In this document: positions 9,624-20,107 of the stretch, in pieces | Layout of the letters: each line of letters starts with the position of its first letter | Position numbering within the stretch: position 1 is the stretch's first letter | DNA from: Heterohyrax brucei | Taxonomy: Eukaryota > Chordata > Mammalia > Hyracoidea > Procaviidae | Assembly (NCBI GenBank): GCA_028571685.1 | Contig: CM053158.1 | Location: 51,134,501-51,198,500 of the forward strand | Length of the DNA: 64,000 bases | Direction: 5' to 3' | Program-made: the position numbers and the translations under genes | Notes under the pieces: model-generated | Seen by the model: only the letters and a program-made list of their open reading frames with translations | What the model was told of the DNA's origin: nothing | Databases searched by the model: none

Positions 9624-10728
9624 AATCAGCCATGATCTGTATTGGATGCTTACGGGCTTACAGGTAGGCAGACGGTGCTAACCTGGACAAAAACTGGAAA
9701 CACTCAACCAAGTACACAAGAAGTCATGCCTATCCAGATACTTTATTTTCTGTTCATTTTAGGTAAATCAAGAACACAGCCATGTTTTCCCAAGCCCTGG
9801 GGAATTGAAGATTGCAGGGTGAAGAGCATGAATGGGGAAGAGGGGAGAGGAAAACCATGAGAAACAAGCTCCCTTTCAAATGCTAGAACAGAATACAAGA
9901 TGGTGAGCCCTGATCCCCACCTCCCGCATCAGCCTCAGCCCAGGCAGCAGAAACACACACTGTATGAATCACCGTGAAGAAATGTACTCAGCAACCAGAT
10001 GTAGCTTATTTGTGACTCCAGGTGCAAATATGAAAAGCAGGCATTTTGTCAATTTTGTCAGCTAAATAATAGCCCTGTTGGAGTGTGACAAAGCTGTGGG
10101 TTTAGATTGTTTTTCTTTGGGGAGGGCAGGGTTTGGGGGAAAGAATTCAGCCTCTTCAGTCAAATCTTCCTTTGGGAGGCCAGGCAATGCTTCTCCCTAT
10201 AGGCTGTTGGGTTACTGACAGCCAGATGTGTGATGCAGCTAGAGCTGAACAATCTGAGAATGAGTGACTGGACCAGCCCTGGGGACTGAGGCCTCATTTC
10301 CGGGGAGAAGCTGCTTTTCATTTAGATGGTCACTTTGCCAGCTGATAGGAAAGGAAGGCAGTGCCAAGAAAGGGGGTCACATGTTTGCTTACATGACCTC
10401 TCCTCCCAGATCTCTATGGGTCAAGACAGGTTAAAACAGCACAACAGCAAATGAGAGAACACACCCACAAAAGAGTTTGTCCTTTTAGCCAGCAACACGT
10501 GCTATTGGGTGCTGCTTCAGCCTTTGGAAAATTTCAGCTTTTATGGCTCAGTTAATATTGTTAAATAACGCTTTGCATCTTGGGGAGCTTTGTGGTTGCT
10601 TTACGAGGTTGGTTTTCAGGCTTACCTCAAGAGAAGCCACGGCAAGTTGCTCTACATTTTCGGAGGTAAATAAAGCCCAAGAATGACCACACAGCTAGTG
10701 GTGAGTTGATGTCTCCTTACAGCAGTCC
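9624..10728. other. Unique DNA, possible conserved non-coding block
   Basis: Repeat-free by eye across 9.9-10.7 kb. No exon recognised. Contains AT-rich motif clusters around 10040-10110 ('attttgtcaattttgtcagc'). Confidence 0.35.
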
Positions 10729-11175
10729 TTCATTTATTCATAAATATGTATTGAGAGTCCATCTCAGAGCCCAGCCCTGGGGATGCTCCTGGGTGGTCTC
10801 TGCTCTTGTGGAGCGTAGATTCTGTAAAGGCTGGTAGGTGGAGAAAGAATGAGGTAAATCAATCAATTAAATGATCAAAAATGACGGTCAACATTATGAA
10901 AGAAACAAAAAAGCAAAGCAAAGGGGCTGAAGAGATAGAAGCTGAGGAAAGGATGGGGTAACTTTGACTGGCTGGTTTGCGGAAGCTTCTCTGAGGAGGA
11001 AATGTTTAGAGTGAGGTCCAAGGAGTGAGAGAGAACCAGCCAAAGCAAGAGCGGAGAAGAATATTCCAGGACGAGAAGTGCGTGAGCAAGTATCCTGAGG
11101 CAGGAAAGTGCTTGGAATATTGGAAGTACCTAAGGGAGGCCTGCGGAGCTGGAGCCAGGCGAGCCAGAGGGTAGT
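10729..11175 (-). mobile_element. L2 LINE 3' end, antisense
   Basis: One of the best-preserved L2 pieces here: 'cagagcccagccctgggga', 'ttctctgaggaggaaatgtt', 'gaatattccaggacgagaag' and 'tatcctgaggcaggaaagtg' occur in the order expected of reverse L2. Confidence 0.8.
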
Positions 11176-11281
11176 CTAGGACAAGAACTCCAAGCTGCTT
11201 CCCGTGGCCTTATAACCATCGCTCCCCTACCGCTGATGGGACTTGTGTTTTTATCCCTTTGGTTTCTCCTCCTGGCCCTCT

Positions 11282-11484
11282 AAACCCAAATAAATCCACT
11301 GCCTTTCAGAGGTTCCTAGCTCATAGTGACCCTATAGGTCAGAGTAGAACAGCCCCATAGGGTTTCCAAGGCTATAATCTGTACAGAAGCAAACTGCCAA
11401 CTCTTTCTCCAGAGGAGCAGCTGGGGTGTTCTGATGGCCAAGCTTTTGGTTAGCAGTGTAGCACTTTACCACCGCCTCATCCAG
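11282..11484 (-). mobile_element. Short AfroSINE, antisense, extended variant
   Basis: Has 'agctcatagtgaccctatag' and the variant middle 'ccaaggctataatctgtac' plus 'cttttggttagcagtgtagc'. The start holds an A-rich/duplicated patch. Confidence 0.8.
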
Positions 11485-11839
11485 TGTCCTCACAGCCCTC
11501 TGACGACAGTCACCCCAGCAGAAGACGGTGTGCTGTAGCATCAGGAAGAGAGTGAAGAGAGACAAACCTGGAAAGGTGGAAGGAAGGGGTAGGGCTTCAA
11601 AAGATGGGGACTCTGAAGGCTGGGTGTCAGTGAAAGCTGGAGTACAGGGTTGACAATGAAGAACTGAGACAGTGTGATAGGTCTGAGGCTTCAGAGCAGC
11701 TACCAGCTGTGAAGAAAGGGTAGAGAAACCATAGTGGGCTTCAACTGAGCCTCTTTCATGCTGCTTAAGAGGTTACTTGTGATTTTTCTCTGTGTTGCTT
11801 TTGATGAGTCCTGGTCCAGACTGGATCACACGGGCCCTG

Positions 11840-12258
11840 GGGTTCAGGTCTGTCTGTCTGTAGGACTGGAATGGCCTGTATGTTGCTATGATGCTGGAAG
11901 CTGTTCTGTAGGTCTTTCAAATACCAAGAGGATCATCCACAGTGAGCAGGTTTCAGTGGAGCTTCCAGACTAAGACAGATGAGGCAGAAAGGCCTGGTGA
12001 CCTGAACATTAGCCAATGAAAACCTAATGGCTCACAAAAGAACATTGTCTGGCAGGTTCACTTTGGACACATCATCAGGCACGATCAACTGGTAGAGAAG
12101 GATGTCATTTTGGGGGGAGGAGATGGCCAGTGAGGACGAGAGAGACCCCTGCTGAGATGGATTGGCACAACCACCAGCAAAATGGACACAGATGTGTCAG
12201 TGACTATGCGGTGTTTCACTGTGTTGGACATAGGTCACTGCGATTCAGAGTTGGGCAG
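11840..12258 (+). mobile_element. Internally deleted RTE derivative
   Basis: First part (to about 12050) matches the RTE 5' UTR seen at 62.8 kb: 'gttgctatgatgctggaag', 'tttcaaataccaagagg', 'tggagcttccagactaagac'. It then jumps at 'agaacattgtctgg' straight into the end of the RTE ORF ('ctttggacacatcatcagg', 'gagatggattggcacaac'). The same junction occurs in reverse at 29.5 kb. Confidence 0.75.
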
Positions 12259-12305
12259 CAGCTATCTATCTATCATCTATCCATCTATTTTTCTTTCTAT
12301 CTAGA
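12259..12305 (+). repeat. (TCTA)n microsatellite
   Basis: Degenerate tetranucleotide run 'ctatctatctatcatctatc' at the tail of the RTE derivative, likely grown from its 3' simple tail. Confidence 0.85.
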
Positions 12306-12567
12306 AGTGACACGAGTCATCATAAATATGACAAACCAAGATTAGACTTCCAGCTCAGAGTTGTCCAGAGTTTTCCAAGAGACTGAAAAAGATGGGGCCT
12401 TCTACACAGAGATATTTGTGTCAAAGTTTGTGGTAAATACTATAGAATCATTTTTTTCTCTATTCAAACACCAAATTGCTCAGCATAGTATCATCAGTGA
12501 CAGGTCTGTGAATCCCAGCCTACTGGATGGAGCTCTGTGCATTGCAAGCTTGTGAGAAGTAGGAGGA
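12306..12567. other. Unassigned DNA
   Basis: No confident repeat or gene. A 64-codon frame (12361-12555) has no recognisable domain. Confidence 0.3.
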
Positions 12568-12800
12568 GCAATCGTAATTATAAGCATTTCTTGAGCACAC
12601 ATTACATGGTAGGCACTCTTCTGAGCATATTATATACATGACTTCATTTGTCTGCATAACTACTGTGTAGGATTGAGATCATTTAAATCCTTTTACAAAA
12701 GGGAAAAATAAACCATAGGCTTTAGAGCCAGTAGGTAGCCATTACAGATGGAATTTTGTCCCTCCCCAGAAAGATATGTCAAAGTCCTAACCTAACCCCT

Positions 12801-12967
12801 GCTGCTGTTGTTGTTACCTGCGGTCAAGTCGGTTCTCACTCATCGCGACCCTATGGGTCAGGGTAGAACTGCCCCAAAGAGTTTCTAAGGAGTGCCTGGC
12901 AGATTTGAACTCTTGACTTCTTGGTTCTCAGCTGCAGCACTTTACCACCATGCCACCAGGGTTTCCA
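12801..12967 (-). mobile_element. AfroSINE, antisense, in MLT1
   Basis: Starts 'gctgctgttgttgttacctg', the reverse of the RTE/AfroSINE tail, and ends 'ccaccatgccaccagggttt'. Flanks 'aacctaacccc' and 'aacctaatgcccc' look like a diverged TSD. Confidence 0.85.
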
Positions 12968-13182
12968 ACCTAATGCCCCGTAACTGTGAATGTGACCTTG
13001 TCTGGAAATAGAGTCTTCAAAGGTGTGAGTAGTTAATGTGATGTCATACTGGAGTAGGGAGGCCTTAGTCTAATATAAGCCCTGTCCTTATAAAAGAGAA
13101 GACACAGGCAGGTGCCAAGGGAAGACGACCATTGATGACAGTGGTAGAGGTTGCAGTGATGCATTTACAATTGCCCAGAGTC

Positions 13183-13988
13183 GAGGGGCAGAGCCAAGCA
13201 GAGGGAGAGGAAGTTGGCAAGACAGGTAGCAATCAAAATTGGATATATATAGTTTATTAAGCAGGATCGTAGGGACAGCCGTAAAGCACCATAAAGAAGC
13301 AACATACCATATCAAGAAATGTAATACAGGAGTCTCAACAACCACAAAACCAACCCTGAAAATGGTGAAAAATCAACTCACAAAGAAGGTCACAGAACAG
13401 ATTAACAAGAACAGCAGAGAAAACATCAACACAAAAATAAATCACAATGGCAGCACTGAACACAAACCTATCAATAACTACATTGAATGTGAATGGACTG
13501 AATGCTCCAGTAACGAGACATCAAGTGACATCTTGGATCAGAAGACATGAACCATCTATATGCTGCCTATAAGAAACTTACCTTAGACTTGAAGATATGA
13601 ACAAACTGAAAATCAAAGGATGGGAGAATATATACCAAGCTAACAATGAACAAAGAAGAGCAGATGTGGCAATTCTAATCTCAGATAAAATCGATTTTAA
13701 TGTAAAATCTACCATCGTGGACAAGGAGGTACACTATTTATTGCTGAGAGGTTCAATACACAAGCAGGACCTAACAATATTAAATAATTATGTACTGAAT
13801 ATTAGAGCACCTAAACACGTCAAAGAAACAGTGGCTACACTCAAAAAGGAGATAGATTGCTCCACAATAATAGTGGGAGACTTCAACACTCCACTCTCAA
13901 TATTGGACAGATTGCCTAGAAAAAAGCTCAATTAAAGACACAGAAGACCTTATTGCCACATTTAACCAACTAGACCTCATCGACATAT
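13183..13988 (+). mobile_element. L1 fragment: inter-ORF region and ORF2 endonuclease, no 3' end
   Basis: Flanked by a 17-bp exact repeat 'tacaattgcccagagtc' (13166-13182 and 13988-14004). From about 13446 it matches the ORF2 endonuclease start (translated LNVNGLNAPVTRHQVTSWI), with a stop at the codon before the catalytic ET pair, and continues to IIVGDFNTPLSILDR and a final LDLIDIY-like end. It stops inside the endonuclease domain; no reverse transcriptase, 3' UTR or A-tail. The first bases 'ggggcagagccaagc' resemble an L1 5' end, but the stretch up to 13300 is unclear. Confidence 0.8.
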
Positions 13989-14329
13989 ACAATTGCCCAG
14001 AGTCATCAGGAGATGCAAAGAAACAGGGAAGCGTCTTCTTGTAAAGCCTTGATGGAGAATGTAACCCAGCTGATTCCATGAAGTCAGACTTCTGTTCTCC
14101 AGAACTGGGAGACAGTAACTTTCCATTGTCTGAAGCCACCCAGTTTGTGGTACTTCATTACAGCAGCCCTGGAAAAACTATTAGTAAAGCAGCACAGCCA
14201 GAACTGGAGCTCAGAAGATTTGGCTCCGGAGCTCCCGCTCTTTACCACTGTAGAGACCCCGTAAGATCCCGCCTGGCCACAATTGCTACCCCATCAGTCC
14301 CATTGCCGCAGTTCTTGCCTCTAAGGGTC

Positions 14330-14570
14330 CATCACTTCCAGAACTCTTATCAGAGCCTAGCATTGTTCCAAGCTCTCTAATGTAGCATCTCATTATATCG
14401 CCTCAACAACTTGCTTAGGTAATTTTATTATTCTCCTCCATTTCACAGATGAAGACATCAAGGCTTGAAACAGTAATTTATCCGGGTTTCTAAGTTAAAT
14501 ATTTAGTAGAGTCAAAATACAAACTTGAGAGTCTACCACCAGAACCTGAGCTGTGAACAAACATTGATTC
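14330..14570 (-). mobile_element. MIR SINE, antisense
   Basis: 'gaactcttatcagagcctag', 'ctcctccatttcacagatga' and 'gaacctgagctgtg' in reverse MIR order. Confidence 0.7.
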
Positions 14571-14972
14571 CTTTGGAAAGTCTTGATGTCTCTCAAAGTA
14601 TCCTTATGAAGATAAAGCGCAGTCACATGGGAAGAGTGTGATGCTTTTTTAGTCTGTAAAGAATGTTGACGGTTTGGGGACAAGTTTCACTGACGTTTCC
14701 CAAGGCAGTAGCTCTCACACTGGGTGGCAATTATCTAGTGATGGGAGATGCCTAATTAAACAAGTGCAGCTGCACTATCGCCTTCGTTTGGGTTTCTCCC
14801 TCGTCTTCTGTCTCTGCCCCCCTTTCTTAGAATTCTTCATACTCTGCCTGGCAATCTCATTCATTAGCAGATATTAATATCCCCTATATTTGAATGAACC
14901 TCAGACCCTCCTCTTGAGCTCTCAGACTTGGCTCCAGTCTCCATTGTCTTAGTCCTACCTGTTTCCAGGACA
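14571..14972. other. Unassigned DNA, no gene recognised
   Basis: No exon or RNA gene seen. Possibly contains decayed repeat at 14690-14760 but too diverged to name. Confidence 0.3.
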
Positions 14973-15148
14973 TTAAAAAAAACAAAACGAAACTCACTGC
15001 TGTCGAGTGGTCTCCATCCAACTTGTAATGACCCAAAGCATGGAGCAGAACTGCCCCATAGAGTTTCTAAGGAGCATCTTGTGGACTTGGACTGCTGACT
15101 TTTTGGTTAGTTACTATTACTCTTAACTGCTAATACCACCAAGGTTTC
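14973..15148 (-). mobile_element. Short AfroSINE, antisense
   Basis: A-rich start, 'aactcactgctgtcgagtgg', 'actgccccatagagtttcta' and 'gctaataccaccaaggtttc'. Confidence 0.85.
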
Positions 15149-15200
15149 AAGTACCTGGATTTTCCCTAGCATAGCTGCCCACCCGGGTCCATGTAGTACT

Positions 15201-15890
15201 GTTTTTTATTTATTTATCTTTTAATTGGGTTTAAGTGAAAGTTTACAAGCCAATTTCTCATACAGAAACTTATACACACTTTGTTAGGTGACACTAGCTG
15301 CTCTCCCTACACTGTGACAGCACACTCTTCTTTTCTACCCTGGATTTCCCATGTCTATTTAATCAGCTCCTGTCTCCCACTGCCTTCTCCTCTTAGCTCC
15401 AGACAGGAAATGCCCAGTTAGTCTACTGTTTCCACTTAAGCCAAGAAACAGCTCTTCACCAGTATCACTTTACGTTTTATGAACTAGGTCAATCACTGTC
15501 TGAGGAGCTAGCTTCTTGAATGGTTTCAGTGATGGGCTAGCAGAGAGTCTGGGGGATCATGTCTTCTGGGGACTCTCCTGTCTGTCAGACCATCAAGTCT
15601 GTGCTTTTACTAGATTTCAAGTTCCACACCTCACAATTCTCCCACCCCATCAGGAACTCTTTGTTTCATACCCTATGAGAACGGTCATTGGTAGTAGCTG
15701 GGCACCATCTAGTTCTTCTGGTCTCATAGTGATGTAGTCTCAGGTATATGTGGCCTTTTCTGTCTCTTGGGTTCATATTTTCCTTATGTCTGTAATGGTC
15801 TTCATTCTCCTTTGCTTCAGGTAGGTTGAGACCCATTGATGTTTCTTAGATGGCCGCTTGCTGGCTTTTAAGACCTCATAAGATCTTTTT
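15201..15890 (-). mobile_element. L1 3' UTR, antisense
   Basis: Begins T-rich then 'aagtgaaagtttacaagcca' (reverse of the L1 3' terminus) and ends near 'gatggccgcttgctggcttt' and 'taagacctca', the reverse of the 'ggtcttaa...agcagccatct' start of the afrotherian L1 3' UTR. 5' truncated, no ORF2. Confidence 0.8.
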
Positions 15891-16144
15891 TTAACCATTT
15901 CCCAGCTGCTATTTGAAGCTAAAGGCTCACATCTACAACCTTCTCCAGAATATTGCCTTTGGACAGTGGGAAATGTGTTTGCCCAGAGTACCTGCAAGAG
16001 TCTAGGCTCACCTTCCACAAGCATGGAAATGGTGAAGAGATCCAAGAGGAGGGCATAATACTGATAGTGTCTGTTTCAAAAATCTAGCACAAATTTCTCC
16101 AACAAGCAATCTGTACCTTCCTAACCTGAAACTCTCTTTGGAAT

Positions 16145-16340
16145 CTCCGCTCCTGCTACAGCCACAGAGCCAGCCTGTAGCCCTTTGAAGTCCCTCTGCT
16201 TTCCATTCACCTTCCCTTTGCTCCCTGTGGTTCCCCTGCCTGGAACTGCTCATTCTTTCAAGGTCAACAGCATTGCCACTTTGTCCATGGGGCATCCTTA
16301 TATTGCACCCACTCTTGCTATGTGAGTTATTGTTAGGTAT
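16145..16340 (+). mobile_element. L2 LINE fragment
   Basis: 'tttgctccctgtggttcccc' and 'tgcctggaactgctcattc' match the L2 3' region 'ttgctgttccctctgcctggaatgctc'. Ends are poorly defined. Confidence 0.5.
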
Positions 16341-16668
16341 GTACAGGTCATTTGTTACCACAGTTTGTATTTTGAAAGGGTAGAGAATAAGAACTATCTT
16401 GGGACTAGCTATCACAGTTAGTTAGGACCACACATCCCAGTAGGAGTGATATTACCCCCAAGCAGGCAAAAATTGATACTTGAAAGGAGTGGGGAAAAAA
16501 AACTTACACTTTTTATGTACAAAGCAGAGATATAGATACAGTACATAAACAGTGTGTCTGTAGTACGGAAATCTCACAGTAAGGGAAGCAGGCCAAAAAG
16601 GTATATAAGGGCTAAAAATTATCCTTAAAGGAATAATAGAATGAATGCTTGAGAAATACTAGTCACAC

Positions 16669-16685
16669 TTTTTTTTTTTTTTTTT
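16669..16685. repeat. Poly(T) run
   Basis: T17 homopolymer. Could be the tail of a decayed antisense retroposon, but the neighbouring sequence is not recognisable. Confidence 0.8.
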
Positions 16686-16929
16686 GGTTATGAGTCATAA
16701 AATCTGATGTCAGCTTTAGGTCTAGTTGCGTCCAGGGATTACAATATTGTTATCAGGCCTTCTCCTCTCCATATCTATGTGCAGATTGCCTGAGCAATCG
16801 TCCATAAGGGACCCTGCTAGTGTGAATTTGCACTACCAGCGAAGCCCCCAGACACCACCACCCCAGTGGGGGAATGTGCTCTCTTCCTTATGCTCAAACA
16901 GAAAAGTCCCAGAAAGAGCTCTCATTGGC

Positions 16930-17450
16930 TGTCATGGATAGAATTATGTCCACCCCAGAAATATAGGTAGCAATTTGCCTGGGCCAGGACTCCCTGTATT
17001 CTATGATTGTCCTCCATTTTGCGATTTTCCTATGCTGTATGTTAAAGGGTTGGGACTGTAAATTCCTTTATAGATCACTTCCCTACTTAACTGTAAAGGG
17101 GGTTTCCCTGCAGTATGGCTTGCACCAGCCTTAATCCTTTCATCCTGCAAGAGATAAAAGGCAAGGGAAACAAACAGAGAGTTGGGAACCTTACACCATC
17201 AAGAAAGCAGCACCAGAAGAAAAGCTCATCCTTCAGACCTGAGATTCCTGTGCCAAGATGCTCCCTGGACAAAGACTGATGCAATACCAGGCTTTTCCTC
17301 CACAGCCGACAAAGGGAAAAGCCTTCCCCTGGAGTGGACATCCTGAATTTGGGCTTGTAGCCTACCAGACTGTGTAAGAATAAACTTTCCTTTGTTAAAG
17401 CTATCCACTCTGTGGTGTTTCTGTTAGAGCAGCACTAGCCAACTAAAATG
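16930..17450 (+). mobile_element. MaLR-like solo LTR fossil, subtype A
   Basis: Starts 'tgtcatggatagaattatgt'. Parts include 'cctgtgccaagatgctccct', an 'aataaa' signal near the 3' end and 'gttagagcagcactagcc' at the terminus. Flanked by the 5-bp TSD TTGGC, as expected for ERVL/MaLR. Solo, no internal region. Lineage-specific in age by its modest divergence from the other copies here. Confidence 0.85.
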
Positions 17451-17455
17451 TTGGC

Positions 17456-17914
17456 CCATTCTTTGACATCCATCCATCCCTTGAGGGAGAGGGGGCAGGG
17501 GGTACTGAGTTAACACCTGAACCACAGAAGGGCTGGGTTATGATCAGAAGAAGGCAGAATGGCCATAAAGAGGCAGAAACACCAGATGCCAATTTTGAAG
17601 GAGTGTGAAAGACACCAGACCTAGGAACCCTAGATTAGACAGCATTGTGGACAATAAGAAGCCTGGATATCAGAAACACAAAAAAATAAGGCATAAGACT
17701 TTCAGCTGTTTCACGGTGCTGTCTGTGGAGGGTACTGTTTCTTTCGGTAACACAGAATAGGTGGAAAGACAGAACTTCATAAGACGACAGGTATGACACC
17801 AAATCCCTAGTTCTGCCTAATGCAAGCTCTGCGATCCTGTAACTTCTCAGAAAACTGGGCAGCTTTGCTTATAGCACGGAATGGAACATGGGAGGCAAGG
17901 CTGTGTGGATAAAG
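17456..17914. other. Unassigned DNA, no gene recognised
   Basis: No exon, RNA gene or confident repeat seen. Confidence 0.35.
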
Positions 17915-18117
17915 AGCTCAGTGTTGGGAATGAACTTGAGTTGCACAACCCCTTAGTAACCGTATTCATGGACAGGTTCCCTACCTTCTCTAAATCCTCA
18001 TTTAAGCATAATAATATGTACATCACAGCTTGCGGGTGCGGGTGTTCACAAGAAGCAATGTATGATAAGGACCTTGCCTAGTGTGTAGCTGTTCGTGAGT
18101 GTTCAGTGAATAAAAAA
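17915..18117 (+). mobile_element. MIR SINE
   Basis: 'cttctctaaatcctcattt' and the 3' 'gaccttgcctagtgtgtagc' plus 'gtgttcagtgaataaa' follow the MIR consensus. Confidence 0.65.
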
Positions 18118-18199
18118 GATTCATAATGATAAACACATCAACAGGTTGTAAGTTTGCAAGACGAGATTGCTAAGGCCTTTGAATGGCTAAACTAAGTGT

Positions 18200-18925
18200 G
18201 TAATTTTCTTTATGGTGCTTTAAAGGAAAGTTTGCAGCCAAGTGCCATCGAGTCCGATCCGAGTAAATTAGTTTCTCATTAAACAATTAATATACATTGT
18301 TTTGTGACATTGGTCAACAACCCTAAGACATGTCAGCACTCTCCCCTCCTCAACTATGAGTTCTCCACTGCCAGCTTTCCTGTCCCCTCCTGCCTTCTTC
18401 TCCTTGTCCCTGGGCTGGTGTGCCTTTGAGTCTCATTTTGTTTTATGAGACTGTCTCATCTTTGGCTGAAGGGTAAACCTCAGGAACCACTTAATTACTG
18501 AGCTCAAAGGGTGTCCTAGAGCCATACTCTCAGCATTTCTCCAATCTCTGTCAGGCCAGTGTGTTTTTTCTTTTCTTTTTACTTGAGTTAGAATTTTGTT
18601 CTCTACATTTCTCCGTCTCTGTCTGGTGCCTTCTATTGGGATTCTTTTCAGAGCAGTCTGTGGTGGTACCCAGGCACCATCCAGCTGTGCACGCTCAGTC
18701 CAGCAGAGGCCATAGCAGTTGTGGCCCACTAGTCCTTTGGACTAACCCTTCCCTTGTATCTTTGACCGTCTTCATTCTCCCTTGCTCCAGACGTAGTTCG
18801 ACCAGTGAGGTATATTAGATGGCGGCCCACAAGCTTTTAAGACCCAGATGCTGCTCACCAAAGTAGGACAGAACATTTTGTTTACCAGCTGTCAGGTCAA
18901 TTGATCTAGATATCACGAAGGTATA
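18200..18925 (-). mobile_element. L1 3' UTR, antisense
   Basis: Starts 'gtgctttaaaggaaagtttg', ends at 'gatggcggcccacaagctt' and 'aagacccagatgctgctc'. Collinear with the copy at 15.2 kb but clearly a different subfamily. A short SINE-like scrap ('gccatcgagtccgatccga') sits near 18245. Confidence 0.8.
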
Positions 18926-19266
18926 ATTTCGTGTTTAGATAGTGGGGAGGTTTTGAACAGGAAGCAAGGAAGGGAAATATGTGTGGGGACCTTGGATGGA
19001 TCTTGTGTCACCCAGAATGGCAGCAGAAGGCTTGTTCTCCCAACATGCAGCCCTCATTGTGGCGGCTGGTGGATAATGTATGGGGAACGTGCAGCTGCTG
19101 AAATTATCTGCTGCTCAAGTATAGCAAGCAATTATGTCATTAGTACTTTGTCTTTCGGGTAACTTGTAAGCCAAACCTGTTGTCACTGAGTCAATTCTGA
19201 CTCAGAATGACACTATAGGACAGAGTAGAATGGTCCCGTAGGATTTCCCAGGCTATAATCTTTATG

Positions 19267-19431
19267 AAAAGCCGGGTGGTTTAGTGGTTAGGTGTTACAT
19301 CTGCTAAACAAAAGCTGAGCAGATCAAACTTGCCAGGTGCTCCGTGGAAGATCTGTGGAACAGAGTTCTGTTCCATAGGGTCACTATGAGTCAGGACTGA
19401 CTCGACAGCAGTGGGTTTGGTTTGGTTTCCT
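19267..19431 (+). mobile_element. Short AfroSINE, nested (first of tandem pair)
   Basis: 'gccgggtggtttagtggtta' to 'ctgactcgacagcagtggg'. Left flank 'aatctttatg' and right flank 'aatttttatg' are its TSD. Confidence 0.85.
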
Positions 19432-19441
19432 TAATTTTTAT

Positions 19442-19609
19442 GGGGAAACCCTGGTGGGGTAGTAGTTAAGTGTTATGGCTGCTAACCAAAAGGTCAACAG
19501 TTCAAATTCACCAGGCACTCTTCGGAAACCATGGGGCAGTTCTACCCCATCCTATAGGGTCATTATGAGTCAGAGTTTACTCCATGACAATGGGTTGGGT
19601 TTGGTTTGG
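19442..19609 (+). mobile_element. Short AfroSINE, nested (second of tandem pair)
   Basis: 'gaaaccctggtggggtagta' to 'ccatgacaatgggttggg'. Left flank 'aatttttatg', right flank 'aatctttatg'. It sits in a duplicate of the target site used by its neighbour. Confidence 0.85.
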
Positions 19610-19719
19610 AATCTTTATGGAAATAGACTAGCCTGTCTTTCTCTAGCAGAGCAGCTGGTGGACCAGAACTGCTGATCTTTTAGTTACCAATTGAGTGCTT
19701 TAACCGCAGCACTGTCAAG

Positions 19720-19890
19720 AGCAAAAAACCAAACCCACTGCCATTGAATCGATTCTGACTCATAGCAATCCTATAGGTCAGATGAAAACTGCCCCATAGA
19801 GTTGCCAAGAGGCACCTGGCAGATCTGAGCTGCCCACATTTTGGTTAGCAGCTGTAACGCTTAACCACTACACCACCAGGGTGTCCAACT
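19720..19890 (-). mobile_element. Short AfroSINE, antisense, nested
   Basis: 'aaaccaaacccactgccatt' to 'ctacaccaccagggtgtcc'. Flanked by 'gcactgtcaag' and 'gcactatcagg', a diverged TSD within the head of the host SINE. Confidence 0.85.
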
Positions 19891-19971
19891 GCACTATCAG
19901 GGCTCTTTTCTTTAGGGTAAACCACCATAATTAGAAGACTTGTAAAACCTTGACTTACGATGAAAAAACAG

Positions 19972-20107
19972 ACAAAAAAGCACAACACATTACCATCGAG
20001 TCAATTCTAACTCATAGAGACCCTGTAGAACAGAGTTTCCAAGAAGTACCTGGTGGATTCGAACTATTGATCCTTTCGGTTAGCAGTTGTAGCTCTTGAC
20101 CGCTATA
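19972..20107 (-). mobile_element. Short AfroSINE, antisense
   Basis: A-rich start, 'accatcgagtcaattctaac', 'gattcgaactattgatcc', 'agctcttgaccgctata'. Lacks part of the middle ('actgccccatag'). Confidence 0.8.

Larger units (their letters stand above)
12741..14188 (+). mobile_element. MLT1-type ERVL-MaLR solo LTR fossil, twice interrupted
   Basis: Recognised by 'gaattttgtccctccccaga', 'aatgtgaccttgtctggaaa', 'gtccttataaaagagaagac', 'ccagaactgggagacag' and 'cacccagtttgtggtactt'. Resembles the MLT1A/B subfamilies. Interrupted by an antisense SINE (12801) and an L1 piece (13183). Ancient. Confidence 0.8.
12568..14255 (-). mobile_element. MIR SINE split by an MLT1 LTR
   Basis: Left piece 12568-12735 has 'cttgagcacacattacatgg' and 'gcactcttctgagcatatt'; right piece 14190-14255 has 'agcagcacagccagaactgg' and 'gctctttaccactgtaga'. 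This is the outermost layer of a nest (MIR, then MLT1, then SINE and L1). Confidence 0.65.
19171..19905 (-). mobile_element. Short AfroSINE, antisense, host to three SINEs
   Basis: Pieces at 19171-19266, 19610-19719 and 19891-19905 form one SINE: 'gactcagaatgacactatag', 'gcagctggtggaccagaact', and a final 'gcactatcagggctc'. Interrupted twice. Confidence 0.8.

Noticed and set aside
13597-13935. 112-codon frame with IIVGDFNTPLS
   Set aside because: L1 ORF2 endonuclease fragment, not a host gene.
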